From Bacilli bacterium (GTDB lineage Bacteria > Bacillota_I > Bacilli_A > RFN20 > UBA1709), in contig JAQUUH010000005.1 in assembly GCA_028693955.1 (NCBI GenBank), positions 1-49,037 of the forward strand: 49,037 nucleotides of DNA, given 5' to 3'. Under the pieces are notes generated by a model. It saw nothing but the letters and a program-made list of their open reading frames with translations. It ran no database searches and was not told where the DNA came from. Both the position numbers and the translations under genes were made by a program. Each line of letters starts with the position of its first letter. The stretch's first letter is position 1. Positions 37,728 through 47,156 of the stretch are shown piece by piece.

Positions 37728-37748
37728 AAAGGCTTGTTAAGCCTTTTT
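37726..37748. terminator. Bidirectional terminator after csp
   Basis: AAAAAGGCTT / AAGCCTTTTT, 10-bp stem, GTT loop. It overlaps the csp stop and ends the convergent S66 gene as well. Confidence 0.9.
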
Positions 37749-38771
37749 TTATTTATATAACATTTCTATTATTAACTTATTATCATTGCTTGTAATATTT
37801 GCAAAAGAGCCATTTACTATAGTTATTGTTGGAGGTAAATGGCCAATATCTGCTCCATATATTATAGGAATATTTAGATCTTCTAAAACTTCTTTAATTG
37901 CTTCTTTATGAGAAACTTCCATAAAATCATTGTAATTTGCTGGTCTGCCAAAAATAAAGGCATTAGCATTATCAAACCAATGACATTGTTTTAGTTGCCA
38001 TAAACTTCTTAAAACTCCCATTGGGTTTAGTTCTGCTGCTTCAAAAAACCAAATGATTCCATCATTTTTATATTTTTCGTTAAAATCTTTAATTTTGTCA
38101 TATTTTGTTCCACAAAAAAGTGTTAAAACATCAAGACATCCTCCAATAATTCGACCAGAAACATTAATCTCGTTTTCATTTTTCAAATTTTCAATTAATA
38201 CTTTTTCGGTTTTATTATAACTACAAAGTTTATTGTTTTTATTATGTTTTAAGTCTTCTATTTCATATTTGTCATAACTTGTTTGAATATTATTTTTGTT
38301 TGATATTGTATTATAACAATCAATTACAGATTCATCCCAATTTTCCATTCCAAAGTCTTGAAAATTTTGAGCATATATAGAAGCTATATCACATAAAGTG
38401 GTAAGCAAAAAAGTTAAGGTAGTATTATCGGAAAAACCCATAAAAAATTTAGGTTTGCTTTGCTTAATTTTTTCAAAATCAATAAGCGGTAGTATTTCCA
38501 CCATTCTTTCACCACCAGCTACAGACATAATGAAATCAACATCTTTATCAAAATAGAAATTTTCAAATTCTTTTGCTCTTTCAAATTTATTTGCACTTTG
38601 TGCTTTTTCTAAGTTAAAAACATCTTTTGATATTTTAAAACTATAGCCCATTTTCATGAATTTTTTTTGAGCATTTAAAACTCTTGAAAGGTATGGGTCA
38701 TCTTGGGATCCAAAAGAAGGGGCAATAATACCTATTGTTGCTTTACTAGTTAAAAAATGTGGATATTTCAT
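37749..38771 (-). CDS. S66-family LD-carboxypeptidase / MccF-like serine peptidase
   Basis: 340 residues. TIGIIAPSFGSQ at the start, the nucleophile region FMGFSDNTTLTF (Ser about residue 115), SGRIIGGCLDVL, WFFEAAELNP (catalytic Glu) and YGADIGHLPPT (catalytic His) identify the S66 family. The length and the insertion before the Glu fit the MccF branch, whose members cleave microcin-C-type aminoacyl nucleotides, rather than classical LdcA, which trims tetrapeptides in wall recycling. The function is therefore open between toxin immunity and peptide recycling. AGGAGTG precedes the ATG. A likely -10 (TATAAT on the minus strand) lies at 38830-38835. Confidence 0.85.
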   Translation of the reverse strand: MKYPHFLTSKATIGIIAPSFGSQDDPYLSRVLNAQKKFMKMGYSFKISKDVFNLEKAQSANKFERAKEFENFYFDKDVDFIMSVAGGERMVEILPLIDFEKIKQSKPKFFMGFSDNTTLTFLLTTLCDIASIYAQNFQDFGMENWDESVIDCYNTISNKNNIQTSYDKYEIEDLKHNKNNKLCSYNKTEKVLIENLKNENEINVSGRIIGGCLDVLTLFCGTKYDKIKDFNEKYKNDGIIWFFEAAELNPMGVLRSLWQLKQCHWFDNANAFIFGRPANYNDFMEVSHKEAIKEVLEDLNIPIIYGADIGHLPPTITIVNGSFANITSNDNKLIIEMLYK

Positions 38772-38928
38772 ATAATTACACTCCTAAAAATTTAAAATAA
38801 AATAACAAAGCAATTGTTATACATTACTTATTATACAATACAATTACATTTATTGAGTAAATAGTTTTATTTCTCAGGAAATAATGATAAAATAATAATA
38901 CTGTAAAATAAAGGAGGCGCATGTCTAT

Positions 38929-41319
38929 ATGGCAAACTCATTTTTAGATAGATTATTTAATGTTGAGAGAAAAAATTTAAGAAAAATAGAGCAAAAAGCT
39001 AAAGAAGTTGAAAATTATAAGGAAGAAATATCCAAATTAACAGACGATCAATTAAAATTAAAAACACAAGATTTCAAAAAAAGAATTCAAGATGGAGAAA
39101 CCTTGGATAGTCTTTTGCCAGAGGCTTACGCTGTTGTTTGTGAGGCAGCGTTTAGAGTTTTAAAACAAAAGCCATATTTTGTACAAATAATGGGAGCTAT
39201 AGCTTTACACGAAGGCGATGTAGCAGAAATGAAAACTGGTGAAGGTAAAACGTTAGCATCTACTATGCCTACATATTTGAATGCTTTAGGTGGTAAGGGT
39301 GTTCATGTCATTACTGTAAATGATTATTTAGCACAGCGTGATGCTGATTGGATGGGGGCAATTTATAAATTTCTTGGTCTTACAGTAGGGGTAAATCATC
39401 GTGAATTAACACCCGCTCAAAAAAAGACAGCTTTTGCTTGCGATATAACATACACTACGAACTCTGAAATAGGTTTTGATTATCTACGTGATAACATGAC
39501 CGTAAATCCTAATGATAGAGTTTTAAGAGATTTAAATATGGCAATAATAGATGAGGCAGATTCAATTCTTATTGATGAGTCTAGAACACCTTTAATTATT
39601 TCTGGTGGGCAACGTCAAACTGCTAATTTATATATTGTTTCTGATAGATTAGTTAAGAGTCTTAAAAAAGATGTTCATTATACAATTGATATTGAATCTA
39701 AAACAGTTCAATTGACAGATGAAGGAAATAGTTATGCTGAAAAGGTATTGAAAATAGATAATTTATATAGAATAGAATATACGTCTTTGGTTCATCATTT
39801 ACATCAAGCATTAAAAGCAAATTATATTATGCAAAAAGATGTTGATTATGTAGTTCAAAATGGAGAGGTTGTTATTGTTGATTCTTTTACTGGACGTTTA
39901 TTAAAAGGAAGAACATATTCTGATGGACTACATCAAGCAATTGAAGCAAAAGAGGGAGTTCAAATAAAATCTGAAACTTCTGTCCTTGCAACAATAACTT
40001 ATCAAAACTTTTTTAGATTATATGAAAAACTTGGTGGTATGACCGGAACTGCCAAAACTGAAGAAGAGGAATTTTTGGCAACTTATAATATGAGAGTTGT
40101 AGAAATACCTACTAATAAAAAAATTATCAGAGAAGATGCTCCGGATTTGGTATATGCTAAAAAAGAATATAAATATAAAGCTTTAATAAGTGAAATTAAA
40201 GAAAGACACTCTAAAGGGCAACCTTTATTGGTTGGTACAATAGCCGTAGAGACTTCTGAGTTAATTTCTGATATGTTAAAAAAAGAAGGAATAAAACATG
40301 AAGTTTTAAATGCAAAAAACCACTTACGTGAAGCAGAAATAATCGCTAATGCTGGTGAAAAAGGTTCAGTTACTATAGCAACTAATATGGCAGGTAGAGG
40401 AACAGATATTAAGCTAGGTGAAGGAGTTGCTGCTCTTGGAGGACTTGCAGTTTTGGGTAGTGAAAGACACGAATCAAGAAGAATAGATAACCAATTAAGA
40501 GGGCGTTCTGGACGACAAGGAGATCCAGGATTTTCCCGCTTTTATGTCTCTCTTGAAGATGATTTGATGTTGAGATTTGGTAACGATGCTATGCGTAATA
40601 TGTTCAAATCCTTAGGAGAAGAAGCAATAGAATCTAATCTTGTAACTAGAGTTATTACTTCTGCTCAAACAAGAGTTGAAGGCTATAATTTTGATGTTCG
40701 CAAAAATTTATTAGGATATGATGATGTTTTACGTCAACAAAGAGAGATAATGTACAAGCAAAGAGATGATGTAATTTTCACAGATAACGCTCATCCAAGC
40801 GTCATTGATCTTTTTAGTAAAGTTGCTCAAGATATTGTTGATAAATCAATATATTATGAAGCAAAAGAACCACTTGTTGATATTGCTAAAATAAAGAAAC
40901 AATTAATTCCTCAGTTTATTCGTGAAGAAGCCTTAGATTTGGAAGTAATAAATGGATTATCTCCTAATAAGACTGTTGAAGCAATTAAAGATTTATTGAT
41001 TTCCTTTTTTGAAAGGAATAAAGCTTTATGGGGAGAAAAGGTTTTCCTATCTGTTGAAAAGCAAATTTTAATTAGAATAATTGATTTGAATTGGACTCAA
41101 CATATTGATAGAATGTCAAAGTTAAGAGATGGCATTCATTTAAGAGCATATGCTCAAACAAATCCTTTACAAAGTTATATCAATGAAGGATATCAAATGT
41201 TCCAAGACATGGTCTTGAGAATAGCTTATGAAACTTGTGTTTATTGTTTGCATGCTGTTGTTAAATTTGAAAAAAAACCAGCACAATCTGATAATAAAGA
41301 AGCTAACAAAAATAATTAG
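38929..41319 (+). CDS. secA: Protein translocase ATPase SecA
   Basis: 796 residues. Motor of the Sec pathway, acting at the inner membrane with SecYEG. Walker A MKTGEGKT lies at about residues 102-109, DEAD box IIDEADSILIDESRTPL follows, and MAGRGTDIKLG and RGRSGRQGDPG are in motor domain 2. The helical scaffold runs to LHAVVKFEKKP. It ends without the C-terminal zinc-binding (CxCx8CH) tail used for SecB/ribosome contact. AAGGAGG precedes the ATG. prfB follows after 10 bases, the same order as in Bacillus. Confidence 0.97.
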   Translation: MANSFLDRLFNVERKNLRKIEQKAKEVENYKEEISKLTDDQLKLKTQDFKKRIQDGETLDSLLPEAYAVVCEAAFRVLKQKPYFVQIMGAIALHEGDVAEMKTGEGKTLASTMPTYLNALGGKGVHVITVNDYLAQRDADWMGAIYKFLGLTVGVNHRELTPAQKKTAFACDITYTTNSEIGFDYLRDNMTVNPNDRVLRDLNMAIIDEADSILIDESRTPLIISGGQRQTANLYIVSDRLVKSLKKDVHYTIDIESKTVQLTDEGNSYAEKVLKIDNLYRIEYTSLVHHLHQALKANYIMQKDVDYVVQNGEVVIVDSFTGRLLKGRTYSDGLHQAIEAKEGVQIKSETSVLATITYQNFFRLYEKLGGMTGTAKTEEEEFLATYNMRVVEIPTNKKIIREDAPDLVYAKKEYKYKALISEIKERHSKGQPLLVGTIAVETSELISDMLKKEGIKHEVLNAKNHLREAEIIANAGEKGSVTIATNMAGRGTDIKLGEGVAALGGLAVLGSERHESRRIDNQLRGRSGRQGDPGFSRFYVSLEDDLMLRFGNDAMRNMFKSLGEEAIESNLVTRVITSAQTRVEGYNFDVRKNLLGYDDVLRQQREIMYKQRDDVIFTDNAHPSVIDLFSKVAQDIVDKSIYYEAKEPLVDIAKIKKQLIPQFIREEALDLEVINGLSPNKTVEAIKDLLISFFERNKALWGEKVFLSVEKQILIRIIDLNWTQHIDRMSKLRDGIHLRAYAQTNPLQSYINEGYQMFQDMVLRIAYETCVYCLHAVVKFEKKPAQSDNKEANKNN

Positions 41320-41329
41320 GAGAATAATG

Positions 41330-42437
41330 ATGGCAATTGAATTATTTGAAATGAGTCAAAGTATTAATAAGTCTTATAATCACCTCAAGGAATTAGGTGA
41401 TTCACTTTGACTTGCAAGGGAAAAAAAGTGAAATTGAAAAAATAAATAATTTAATGGTTAGCTCTTCTTTTTGGGATAACCAAAAAAAAGCTCAATTAAT
41501 TATAAGGAATTTAAATGAGTTAAAAGAAATTGTGGAAACTTATAATACACTTTTTGCTCAAGTTACCTATTTTATAGATGAATTAAATATTCTTAGGGAA
41601 AAATATGATGCTGAATTGCATGAAATACTAGAAGATGAGTATTTGGAATTAAAAAAGAAAATAGATGATTTTGAAATGCTTATTTTGTTAAACGAAAAGT
41701 TTGATCACTTAAATGCAATTATAGAAATACACCCAGGAGCGGGAGGAACAGAATCTCAAGATTGGGCTGAAATGTTGTATAGAATGTATGTAAGATATGC
41801 CGAAAGACAAGGATATAAAATTGAAACACTTGATTATCAAGTAGGAGAAGAAGCTGGAATAAAAAGTGTTTCTTTTGTCGTAAGCGGACATAATGCTTAT
41901 GGATATTTAAAATCAGAAAAAGGTGTGCATCGACTTGTTAGAATTTCTCCTTTTGATTCTTCAGGAAGAAGACATACATCTTTTGCTTCTGTTGATGTAA
42001 TTCCAGAGTTTAGTGAAAGCGAAGATATTATAATAAATGAAATGGACTTAAAAATAGATACATATCATTCTAGTGGTGCGGGTGGACAACATGTAAATAA
42101 AACTGAATCTGCGGTTAGAATTACACATATTCCATCAGGTATTGTTGTAAGTTGTCAATCACAACGTTCTCAACTTCAAAATAAAGAACATGCTATGGCA
42201 GCACTTAAGGCAAAATTGTATCAAAAATCTTTGCTTGAAAGAGAAAACGAATTAAATAAAATAAGGGGAGAGCAAAAACTGATTGGATGGGGTTCACAAA
42301 TACGATCATATATATTCATGCCTTATTTAATGGTAAAAGATCATCGTAGTAATTTTGAAACGAGTGATGTTAATGGAGTTATGGATGGCAAAATAGATAG
42401 TTTAATATATGCATATTTAAAAATGGGGGTGAAATAA
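41330..42437 (+). CDS. prfB: Peptide chain release factor 2, expressed by +1 programmed frameshift
   Basis: The first 26 codons (41330-41407) end in CTT followed by in-frame TGA. Reading shifts +1 at CTT-TGA-C and continues from GAC at 41409 for 342 more residues, giving 368 in total, the normal RF2 length. RF2 recognises UAA and UGA. SPF (RISPFDSSGRRHTS) is its codon-reading tripeptide and GAGGQHVNKTES holds the catalytic GGQ. It is preceded by secA. The frameshift lets RF2 limit its own synthesis: when it is scarce, the ribosome pauses at UGA and slips. Confidence 0.97.
41395..41411 (+). promoter_or_regulatory. prfB programmed frameshift signal
   Basis: AGGTGAT (41395-41401), complementary to the 16S 3' end, lies 3 bases upstream of CTT-TGA-C (41405-41411). 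This is the geometry that promotes +1 slippage in other bacterial prfB genes. Confidence 0.95.
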
Positions 42438-43313
42438 ATGGTTCGAACAAAACAAAAAAAGTTCAATTTATTTCATGTAGCCTTTAGTATAGTTTTAGGA
42501 AATGTTTTAATGGGAGCCGCTTATTCAATATTTGTTCTTCCTGCTAATATAGTCGCTGGAGGTTCTGGAGGTATTGGTGTAGTCTTAAGACATCTTTTCA
42601 ATGTTGATCCTACGATATTTATTACTATATTTATGTGGGCAATGTTTGTTCTTGGCTTTTTTGTATTGGGAAAATCTTTTGCTTTAAAAACTTTACCTAG
42701 TACTTTTATATATCCACTTGTTATATATATACTAAATTCTATTGAACCAATTCAAAAAGCGGCGTTATCAATTAATAATCCTTTGATTTCAGCAGTATTT
42801 GGTGGTGCACTTTTTGGAATTGGTGGAGCTTTAATATTTAGGGTTGGCGGTAGTAGTGGGGGAACAGACATTCCAGCATTAATACTTGCAAAATACACTA
42901 ACATTCGTTTTGAAAAATTGATTTTTATTCAAGATTTGGTGATAATACTTTTAGGATTATTTACAGTTGGCCTAGAATCTGCTTTAATTGGTATAGTTTT
43001 ATCATTTATTTCTATGGAGGCAATAGATAGAATAATGTTTGGTGGTAGCGAGACCATGATGATGTTTATTGTATCTACAAAAAGTAAAGAAATTAACGAT
43101 TATATAAATAATACTTTAAATAAAGGGACAACTATAATACCAAGTATTGGAGGATATACTAAAAAAGCTAAAAACATGTTGCAAGTTGTTATTGGAAGAG
43201 GAGATTATTATTTATTAGAAAAATTTGTTAGTGAATGTGATCCAAATGCTTTTATAACAGTTTTAAATGCTAAAGATGTATTTGGAGAAGGATTTAAGAA
43301 AATTAAGGAATAG
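42438..43313 (+). CDS. YitT-family membrane protein (DUF161/DUF2179)
   Basis: 291 residues. Five or six transmembrane helices in the first 200 residues (glycine-rich NIVAGGSGGIGVVLRH and RVGGSSGGTDIPALIL repeats typical of the family), then a cytoplasmic DUF2179 domain of about 85 residues. The function is unknown; it may be a transporter. The ATG directly follows the prfB stop, with GGGGGTG as ribosome-binding site. Confidence 0.9.
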   Translation: MVRTKQKKFNLFHVAFSIVLGNVLMGAAYSIFVLPANIVAGGSGGIGVVLRHLFNVDPTIFITIFMWAMFVLGFFVLGKSFALKTLPSTFIYPLVIYILNSIEPIQKAALSINNPLISAVFGGALFGIGGALIFRVGGSSGGTDIPALILAKYTNIRFEKLIFIQDLVIILLGLFTVGLESALIGIVLSFISMEAIDRIMFGGSETMMMFIVSTKSKEINDYINNTLNKGTTIIPSIGGYTKKAKNMLQVVIGRGDYYLLEKFVSECDPNAFITVLNAKDVFGEGFKKIKE

Positions 43314-43338
43314 TTTTGTTAAGCGGAGGTGTTGGTTT

Positions 43339-44781
43339 GTGGATAACAATCAAAAAAATTATTATATAAATGATGACTTAAAAATTAAGTTAAGCAAAGA
43401 TAGAACAAAAACTTTTGTGTTTGTTGGCTTATCATCTTTGGTTAGTTTAATTTTGGGTGTTTTTATTACAATAAATTTAATGAAAGATTTTACAGTAGAT
43501 ACACAAGATGATCCGAATATGGCAAAATTTTTACAAATATACGAAACAATAAAAGATGAATGGTATTTTGGAGATGAAGTAACAAATGAAGAATCATATA
43601 TTGATCGTGCTCTAGCTTCAATGGTAAATGAACAAAATGTTGATAACTATCTTCATTATTACTCAATACCAGAACCAGTAGATCCAGTTACAAATCCTAT
43701 AAAATACGGAATTGGTGTTAGTATTGCTCAATACGATGGGTATTTAATGATTGATGAAGTATATAGTAATTCTCCTGCTGAAAAAGCTGGTCTAATTATA
43801 GGGGATTTAATTACAGCAGTAGATGGTATTTCTATACGTTATAAAACCACAAGTGATATTAGTGAGCTGATACAAGGTGATTATAAAACTGATGTGACAA
43901 TCACAGTTTTAAGAGAATCAGTGCAAAGAGAATTTATAGTTACAAGAGATGTTTGGAAGCAAGATAGCGTTTTTGGATATGATTATGGCAATTACGCCGT
44001 ATTAAAAATCACAGGATTTGATGATAATACTTCTATTACAGCAGATGCAATACTTTCTAGTTTAACAAGTTCAAGTAGAACGACTAAAGTAGAGGATCTA
44101 GTAATAGATTTAAGAGATAATCCAGGGGGCTATGTTATGGTGTTTACTAAACTAGCGGATTTATTTACACCCAAAGACACAGTTTTTGGGACATATAAAT
44201 TTAAAAATGAAGAAGATTCTTATACAGTTAGAGCTTCTTCTGCTCAAAAATATTCTTTTTCTAAAATAATAATTCTAGTAAATGGAAATAGTGCTAGTGC
44301 TTCAGAATCGTTTACTGCATCTTTAAAAGATTCTCTTGAAAATGTTAGTGTAGTTGGAGAAACAACATATGGAAAAGGTATTGCTCAAAAGACAGTAAGT
44401 TTTGAAGATGGGAGTTCATTCAAATATACATATGCTGAATTTATAAGATCCAATGGTCAAAAATTACATCAAATTGGAGTTACACCGGATGTTGTTATTA
44501 AAGAAGAAGGTGCATATACCATTTGGGATAAAGAATATAGTACTGGAGAGACATTTGAAAACAGGGTTTTAGAATATTTAAAAGAACTTGGATATATTGG
44601 AGATACTTATGTAGATATTTTGAAAGATTATCAAAGTAAACAAGGAATAAGTATTACAGGTGGATATGACTTAGCAACTCAAGGGAAAATTAATAAAGAT
44701 TTATATATTCAAAGAAAAGATGGTAAGGAAAATCAACTTCTAAAAGCTATTTCTCTTTTAGGGAGTGATATTAGTGAATAA
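43339..44781 (+). CDS. ctpA: S41 carboxyl-terminal processing protease (CtpA/CtpB-like)
   Basis: 480 residues from a GTG start 7 bases after GGAGGTG. A single membrane anchor (about 24-46) places the rest outside the cell. A PDZ domain (about 120-210) with the AGLIIGDLI loop is followed by the S41 catalytic domain: NGNSASASESF supplies the nucleophile Ser and TYGKGIAQ the catalytic Lys. A C-terminal PG_binding-like repeat (about 425-465, KDYQSKQGISITGGYD) ends the protein. It degrades or processes exported proteins. The longer open frame starting in the YitT gene lacks a signal. Confidence 0.92.
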   Translation: MDNNQKNYYINDDLKIKLSKDRTKTFVFVGLSSLVSLILGVFITINLMKDFTVDTQDDPNMAKFLQIYETIKDEWYFGDEVTNEESYIDRALASMVNEQNVDNYLHYYSIPEPVDPVTNPIKYGIGVSIAQYDGYLMIDEVYSNSPAEKAGLIIGDLITAVDGISIRYKTTSDISELIQGDYKTDVTITVLRESVQREFIVTRDVWKQDSVFGYDYGNYAVLKITGFDDNTSITADAILSSLTSSSRTTKVEDLVIDLRDNPGGYVMVFTKLADLFTPKDTVFGTYKFKNEEDSYTVRASSAQKYSFSKIIILVNGNSASASESFTASLKDSLENVSVVGETTYGKGIAQKTVSFEDGSSFKYTYAEFIRSNGQKLHQIGVTPDVVIKEEGAYTIWDKEYSTGETFENRVLEYLKELGYIGDTYVDILKDYQSKQGISITGGYDLATQGKINKDLYIQRKDGKENQLLKAISLLGSDISE

Positions 44782-46750
44782 ATTTGAACTTGTATCAAAA
44801 TACACTCCTAAAGGTGATCAACCTAAGGCTATTGAAGAATTAATCCTTGGAATAAAAAGTGGCAAAAAATCGCAAGTATTACTTGGAGCAACAGGAACAG
44901 GCAAAACATTCACAATATCAAATGTAATTAAAGAATTTAATAAACCAACAATTGTTTTAGCTCATAATAAAACACTAGCAGGGCAACTTTATGCAGAATT
45001 TAAAGAGTTTTTTCCCCATAATAGAGTAGAGTATTTTGTTTCAAACTTTGATTTTTATCAACCAGAAGCTTATTTACCAAAAACAGATACTTATATTGAT
45101 AAAGAAGCGGTAATGAATATGGAAATTGAAATGTTAAGAAGTTCAGCAATAAATTCAGCGTTAGAAAGAAACGATACAATAATTGTTGCTTCTGTAGCGG
45201 CAATATATGCTTTGAATGATCCGGAAGAATATTCAAGCTTATTGTTTTATTTGCGAGTTGGAGAATCAATTGATAGAAAAGATATTGTAAATAAACTTGT
45301 AGATGCACAATTTAAAAGAAATAATATGGAATTATTGCCTGGTAATTTTAGGGTTAGAGGTGATGTTTTAGAAATCGCTCCAGCATGGACTGATGAATTT
45401 TATTTGCGTGTTGAACTTTTTGGTGATGAAGTTGAAAAAATTTCAGAGGTTGATCCCCTAACAGGGAAGACTATTAAAAATTATCAACATTATCCAATAT
45501 ATCCAGCAGCAGGACATGCTTCTAGTAGACAAAGAGTGCTTGAGGCTTGTGAGACAATAAAAATAGAACTAGAAGATAGATTAAATTACTTTAGAAAAGA
45601 AAATCTTTTATTAGAAGAACAAAGACTTGAGCAAAGAACTCTTCATGATATTGAAAGTTTGCAAGAGTTTGGCATGTGTCCTGGAATTGAAAATTATTCA
45701 AGGCATATAGACAAAAGAAAAGAAGGAGAACCGCCATATACATTATTTGATTATTTTAAAGACAAAGATTATTTAGTTGTCATTGATGAATCGCATGCAA
45801 CAATACCTCAAGTAAGAGGAATGTATAATGGGGATAGATCAAGAAAAGAAAACTTAGTTAATTATGGATTTCGTCTTCCAAGTGCTTTGGATAATAGACC
45901 ACTTAGATTTGAAGAATTTGAAAGCAGATTACATCAAGTAATATTTGTTTCGGCGACTCCAGGAGATTATGAAGTTCAAAGATCGGGGAATAAGGTTGTT
46001 GAACAAATTATTCGTCCAACGGGGTTATTAGACCCTTTAGTAGAAGTAAGGACATCAAAAAATCAAATAGATGATATAGTTAATGAAATAAATAAGACTA
46101 TAGAAAATAAAGAAAGAGTATTAATAACTACATTAACTATAAGAATGGCGGAAGATCTAACTGCTTATTTAAAACAAAGAGATTTTAAAGTAGCTTACCT
46201 TCATAATGAAACAAAGACATTGCAAAGAACACAAATAATTTATGAATTAAGAAAAGGAAAATATGATGTTCTTGTTGGTATTAACCTTTTAAGAGAAGGA
46301 TTAGATATACCAGAGGTTGCTAAAATATTAATTTTGGATGCTGATAAAGAGGGTTTTTTAAGATCATATCGCTCTTTAATCCAAACTATTGGTAGAGCAG
46401 CAAGAAATGTTGATGGGAAAGTTATCTTATATGGAGATAACATGACAGATTCTATGATAAAAGCCATAGATGAAACCAATCGTCGTCGCCAAATACAAAA
46501 TGAACATAATATCAAAAACAATATTATTCCTAAAACAATTATTAAAGAAATTCACGAACCAATTCATGTTAGTGAAGAAGTAACAGGTATTGACAAATAT
46601 ATTTCTAAAAACAAAAAACTTTCTTCAAAATCCAAGACACAATTATTAGCTTCTTTAACAAAGCAAATGAACGAAGCTGCTAAAAAGCTAGACTTTGAAA
46701 GTGCAGCTGAATTAAGGGACATAATCTTAGAACTAAAAAGTGAAGACTAA
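44774..46750 (+). CDS. uvrB: Excinuclease ABC subunit B
   Basis: 658 residues. It verifies DNA damage and loads UvrC in nucleotide excision repair. P-loop GATGTGKTFT (about 38-47), the YQPEAYLP beta-hairpin region, VVIDESHATIPQ, VSATPGDYE and QTIGRAARN helicase motifs are present. A C-terminal UVR domain (about 620-655) binds UvrC. GTG 44774 (GGGAG 8 bases before) is preferred to GTG 44765. It overlaps the protease gene by 8 bases. uvrA and uvrC are not in the window. Confidence 0.97.
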   Translation: MNKFELVSKYTPKGDQPKAIEELILGIKSGKKSQVLLGATGTGKTFTISNVIKEFNKPTIVLAHNKTLAGQLYAEFKEFFPHNRVEYFVSNFDFYQPEAYLPKTDTYIDKEAVMNMEIEMLRSSAINSALERNDTIIVASVAAIYALNDPEEYSSLLFYLRVGESIDRKDIVNKLVDAQFKRNNMELLPGNFRVRGDVLEIAPAWTDEFYLRVELFGDEVEKISEVDPLTGKTIKNYQHYPIYPAAGHASSRQRVLEACETIKIELEDRLNYFRKENLLLEEQRLEQRTLHDIESLQEFGMCPGIENYSRHIDKRKEGEPPYTLFDYFKDKDYLVVIDESHATIPQVRGMYNGDRSRKENLVNYGFRLPSALDNRPLRFEEFESRLHQVIFVSATPGDYEVQRSGNKVVEQIIRPTGLLDPLVEVRTSKNQIDDIVNEINKTIENKERVLITTLTIRMAEDLTAYLKQRDFKVAYLHNETKTLQRTQIIYELRKGKYDVLVGINLLREGLDIPEVAKILILDADKEGFLRSYRSLIQTIGRAARNVDGKVILYGDNMTDSMIKAIDETNRRRQIQNEHNIKNNIIPKTIIKEIHEPIHVSEEVTGIDKYISKNKKLSSKSKTQLLASLTKQMNEAAKKLDFESAAELRDIILELKSED

Positions 46751-46860
46751 GATTTATAAAGTTAAATTAAATTCTTGCCAGGTTACCTATAAAATGTGGT
46801 AATATAATAAATGAATGATTTTTTTCATTTATCTTATAAATATTGATTGGAGGAAATAAA

Positions 46861-47097
46861 ATGGTAGCACTAGATATAATATTTATTGTAGTTGCGGTGT
46901 TAATAGTAATCTTGAGTTTATTACAAGGGGGAAAATCTGATGGAGCCTCTTCATCCATTATGGGAGGAATTGGATCTCACTCTTTTGCTAATATTAAAGA
47001 ACGAGGGCCAGAAAAGATATTGTCCTATGTTACATTTGGATTAGCGGGAGCATTCTTTTTTCTAGCAATAATTGTTAGATTGTTAGAAAATGTTTAA
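46861..47097 (+). CDS. secG: Preprotein translocase subunit SecG
   Basis: 78 residues: two transmembrane helices (about 4-22 and 52-73) joined by LLQGGKSDGASSSIMGG, the characteristic SecG loop. It stimulates SecA-driven export. TTGGAGG lies before the ATG. An upstream TATAAT at 46803-46808 is a possible -10. The secG-rnr order is conserved in Firmicutes; the esterase gene often between them is absent. Confidence 0.93.
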   Translation: MVALDIIFIVVAVLIVILSLLQGGKSDGASSSIMGGIGSHSFANIKERGPEKILSYVTFGLAGAFFFLAIIVRLLENV

Positions 47098-47114
47098 TAT
47101 TTAATAACATCTTT

Positions 47115-47138
47115 GAGAGGCTTATGCCTCTTTTGCTT
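47115..47138 (+). terminator. Hairpin between secG and rnr
   Basis: GAGAGGC-TTAT-GCCTCTT, a 6-7 bp G+C-rich stem with a tight loop, followed by TTTTG and more T. A probable intrinsic terminator, possibly partial, because no separate rnr promoter is obvious. Confidence 0.7.
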
Positions 47139-47156
47139 TTAAAAGGGGGAATATGA

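Noticed and set aside
41228-41410. Independent small gene between secA and prfB
   Set aside because: The part from 41330 onward is the zero-frame start of prfB; the part before it lies in the wrong frame of secA.
46807-46832. Hairpin ATAAATGA/TCATTTAT upstream of secG as a terminator for uvrB
   Set aside because: The stem is entirely A/T except for one pair, the loop is 10 bases long and no T run follows the stem. It may be chance in A/T-rich DNA.
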